From the NCBI GenBank assembly GCA_021776235.1, contig JAJFGG010000117.1, positions 1-46,283 of the forward strand: a stretch of DNA of 46,283 nt, written 5' to 3'. A program made the position numbers and the translations under genes. The stretch is from Alphaproteobacteria bacterium. Lineage in GTDB: Bacteria; Pseudomonadota; Alphaproteobacteria; GCA-2731375. Under the pieces are notes generated by a model. The model was not told the origin of the DNA and searched no databases. It was given only the letters and a program-made list of their open reading frames with translations. Shown here piece after piece: positions 44,579 to 46,283 of this stretch. Each line of letters opens with the position of its first letter. Within the stretch, counting starts at the first letter, position 1.

Positions 44579-46036
44579 TTAGAGCATGTCGCGGTTATCG
44601 GCGACAAATTGCAGACCCAGGGTTTGGCCCAGCCAGCGGCCCAAAGCAAGCGCCGGCGTGACGCTCATACCGCCGACAAAGGCATTGCCCGATAGTGCGC
44701 CGCCGCCGATCGCCTCGCCAACGGCAAAGAGGCCGGGGATCGGCTCGTCAGCGTTATCCAGCACCTGCAGTGCCTCGTTCACCGCCAAGCCAGCCGCCGT
44801 TTTCAGAACCATGCCATGCATCATGATGGCCCGGAAAGGCGGCTCGGCAATAGGCAGCGGCAGGTGCCGGCGGTTAAGGGGATCGGTTCGGTTGCCAGCG
44901 ACAGACTCGTTGTAGGTTGCCACGGTTTGCCTCAACCCACCGGCATCGATGCCGGTGCTTTCAGCAAGTCCAGCCAGCGTGTCCGCCGCGAAGAAAGCGC
45001 CGTGATGGGACCACGCGGCCGCCTGCTTGTCATCCGGCCAGCCAGGCAAAAGCGCCGGGGCTTCGCGCCAGATCCGGTCATCGAAAACCGCGAAGAAGGT
45101 CAGGTCCGGTATGGCCGACAATGCCCTTTCGCGGGCATCAACGCTGTCGATATCTTCCTGCACGAAGCGCTCGCCGTTACGCCCAACGTATATCTCCCAC
45201 GGGGGCCGGATCTGCGGCGTCAGTTGCGGCAGCAAATCCCAATGGATCCAGGGTTGGCCCATCTGGTCAACGATGCCGGCAAAGGTCGGCAAATGGTGCT
45301 GGCCATGCGCCAGTCTGCCGCCCGCCGCCAAACCGAGATCGATGCCCCTGCCGGAGGTTGTCGGCAGGGCGGCGGAGTAAAGCGGCAATCCGTCATGCCA
45401 GGCGGCAAAGCGCCGGGCGTTGCCGCCATAGCCGCCGGTCGCGATCACGGTCGCCTTCGCCTGAACATCGAACTGGCGACCGGTGCCATGCTCGGTCAGC
45501 CGCGCGCCGCGCACGCCCGCGCCGTCGCGCGCCAGCGCCGTTGCCTCGGTGCCCAGGCGCAGATCGATCCGGCCTGCCTTTTGCTCTTTGTCGAATAGGG
45601 TCCGCAACACCGATAGCACCGACCTGCCACCATCCCGGCCCCAATATGTCCGCGGCAGTTGATAGGCCTCATGAAAGTGTAGAATGGCGGGACATTCGGG
45701 CGCCATGTCAAAGCCGTGCGCCATCAGCCAGTCGATCGTGCCGCCGCCAAGTGCAGTTGCCTTGCGCACCAGAGCCTCGTGGGCCGTGCCCCGGCTGATC
45801 CGCATCACGTCCTCAAAGTGCGCTTGTGGAGAATCCTCAATCCCGCGCTGCCGCTGCAGTTTCGATCCGGCGCCGGACATCTGCGCGGCCGAGACATGCA
45901 AGGTGCCGCCGATCCGCTCGGTCTGCTCGACCAGAACGACACGGGAACCCGCGGCACTGGCTTCGATTGCCGCCGGCAGGCCCGCGGTGCCGCCACCGAT
46001 GATCAGCAGGTCCGTCTCTAGGGAATTCGTGCGCAT
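44579..46036 (-). CDS. FAD-dependent oxidoreductase (fumarate reductase/KstD-like)
   Basis: A 485-aa flavoprotein of the succinate dehydrogenase/fumarate reductase flavoprotein class. The dinucleotide fold is DLLIIGGGTAGLPAAIEASAAG at residues 8-29, followed by VVLVEQTERIGGTL; GGYGGNARRF and the C-terminal ALSGNAFVGGMSVTPALALGRWLG are the closing FAD-binding segment. Such proteins reduce or dehydrogenate CC bonds next to a carboxylate or keto group (for example fumarate, 3-ketosteroid, tricarballylate). The electron donor and substrate are unknown. It is 83 bp upstream of trxC on the same strand. Confidence 0.93.
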   Translation of the reverse strand: MRTNSLETDLLIIGGGTAGLPAAIEASAAGSRVVLVEQTERIGGTLHVSAAQMSGAGSKLQRQRGIEDSPQAHFEDVMRISRGTAHEALVRKATALGGGTIDWLMAHGFDMAPECPAILHFHEAYQLPRTYWGRDGGRSVLSVLRTLFDKEQKAGRIDLRLGTEATALARDGAGVRGARLTEHGTGRQFDVQAKATVIATGGYGGNARRFAAWHDGLPLYSAALPTTSGRGIDLGLAAGGRLAHGQHHLPTFAGIVDQMGQPWIHWDLLPQLTPQIRPPWEIYVGRNGERFVQEDIDSVDARERALSAIPDLTFFAVFDDRIWREAPALLPGWPDDKQAAAWSHHGAFFAADTLAGLAESTGIDAGGLRQTVATYNESVAGNRTDPLNRRHLPLPIAEPPFRAIMMHGMVLKTAAGLAVNEALQVLDNADEPIPGLFAVGEAIGGGALSGNAFVGGMSVTPALALGRWLGQTLGLQFVADNRDML

Positions 46037-46283
46037 ATAAGAACATTTTATCCGCCCGGGCGCATGCGGGGCAATGGCGCAAAAAGAAAACCGGCCGCGT
46101 CAAAAAGAGGGGAGGGAGGCGGCGCCATCGGAGATTGGAAGACATGACCGCCTACCTACAGCGTCCCCTTTGCCCGCAAATCCAACACTAGTGGTCTGCA
46201 TCGCCTTATTTGCATGGTTTGGACGGCTTTTCAGGTTTGCCGGGTAGGCGCGTGGCGCGTCGTGGTGTGGGCCACCACAAGCG
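46037..46283. other. Intergenic end of window with repeat copies
   Basis: No gene is supported. It contains a RAYT-family half-copy (46159-46174, CAGCGTCCCCTTTGCC) and, near the edge, CGGGTAGGCGCGT (46241-46253) followed by a GTGGTG-CACCAC hairpin. This last part resembles an arm of the 13.3-kb cloverleaf element and runs out of the window. Confidence 0.5.
46159..46174. repeat. RAYT-family half repeat
   Basis: CAGCGTCCCCTTTGCC, the right half of the motif (TAGCGTC-CCCTTTGCC with one change), upstream of the FAD oxidoreductase start. Confidence 0.5.

Noticed and set aside
33187-46174. The regularly recurring 18-bp motif as a CRISPR array
   Set aside because: Copies are far apart, in both orientations, diverged and between genes, and match the ends of a RAYT element; there are no spacers and no cas genes.

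Overview
The window is high-GC DNA that looks like an alphaproteobacterium of Rhodospirillales type. The evidence is an alphaproteobacterial SOS box (GTTC-N7-GTTC) in front of uvrA, a DUF1127 gene divergent from a GcvA-like LysR gene, and many scattered catabolic enzymes: a Mo-hydroxylase, a hydantoinase, a TauD dioxygenase, an LLM oxidoreductase, a crotonase and a sulfatase.

Layout. (1) 1-5.4 kb is a plus-strand operon. It opens with a gene, cut by the window edge, for a UGSC-family selenoprotein. An in-frame TGA at 248-250 is followed by a SECIS-like hairpin and by coding sequence that runs to a real stop at 487, so ordinary gene calling would split or lose the gene. Two tandem paralogues of unknown function, a large alpha/beta-hydrolase-domain protein and a crotonase follow. 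(2) 5.5-12.5 kb, minus strand, holds a sulfatase, a phosphotransferase fused to DUF6285, a DHA2 transporter and a lone Mo-hydroxylase large subunit. (3) 12.5-17.3 kb carries a small membrane protein gene between strong terminators, a 261-bp cloverleaf repeat that interrupts a small ORF behind ssb, and divergent ssb/uvrA with the SOS box. (4) 17.4-28.4 kb contains a HyuA-like/DUF917 pair, DUF1499, DUF2059, a LysR regulator, DUF1127, an M23 peptidase, a minus-strand operon of dihydropyrimidinase-like enzyme, phosphonoacetate hydrolase and alpha/beta hydrolase, and a methyltransferase.

(5) From a decayed tRNA-Met(CAT) at about 28.46 kb the sequence becomes AT-richer. A translationally coupled three-gene cassette follows: a MerR-like HTH protein, a 1045-aa N6-adenine DNA methyltransferase with an NPPW motif, and a small PD-(D/E)XK nuclease candidate. 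I read it as a restriction or anti-phage island. It ends in a REP-associated tyrosine transposase (RAYT) element with perfect 18-bp inverted ends, and a PLD-like/coiled-coil gene lies beyond it.

(6) From 33 to 46 kb, copies of the RAYT-end motif (AAAGGG-TAGCGTC-CCCTTT) sit between almost all genes. They lie next to gene remnants (a PEP-CTERM anchor, a VOC fragment, a cyclase that looks truncated) and supply the stop region of at least two genes. The intact genes here are an LLM oxidoreductase, a TauD dioxygenase, an M24-fold protein without metal ligands, a ParE/Phd toxin-antitoxin pair, a membrane adenylate cyclase, htpX, trxC and an FAD oxidoreductase.

The strongest candidates for something new are the UGA-coding UGAC selenoprotein operon, the MerR/methylase/nuclease cassette at a tRNA scar, and the two structured repeat families that cut genes.
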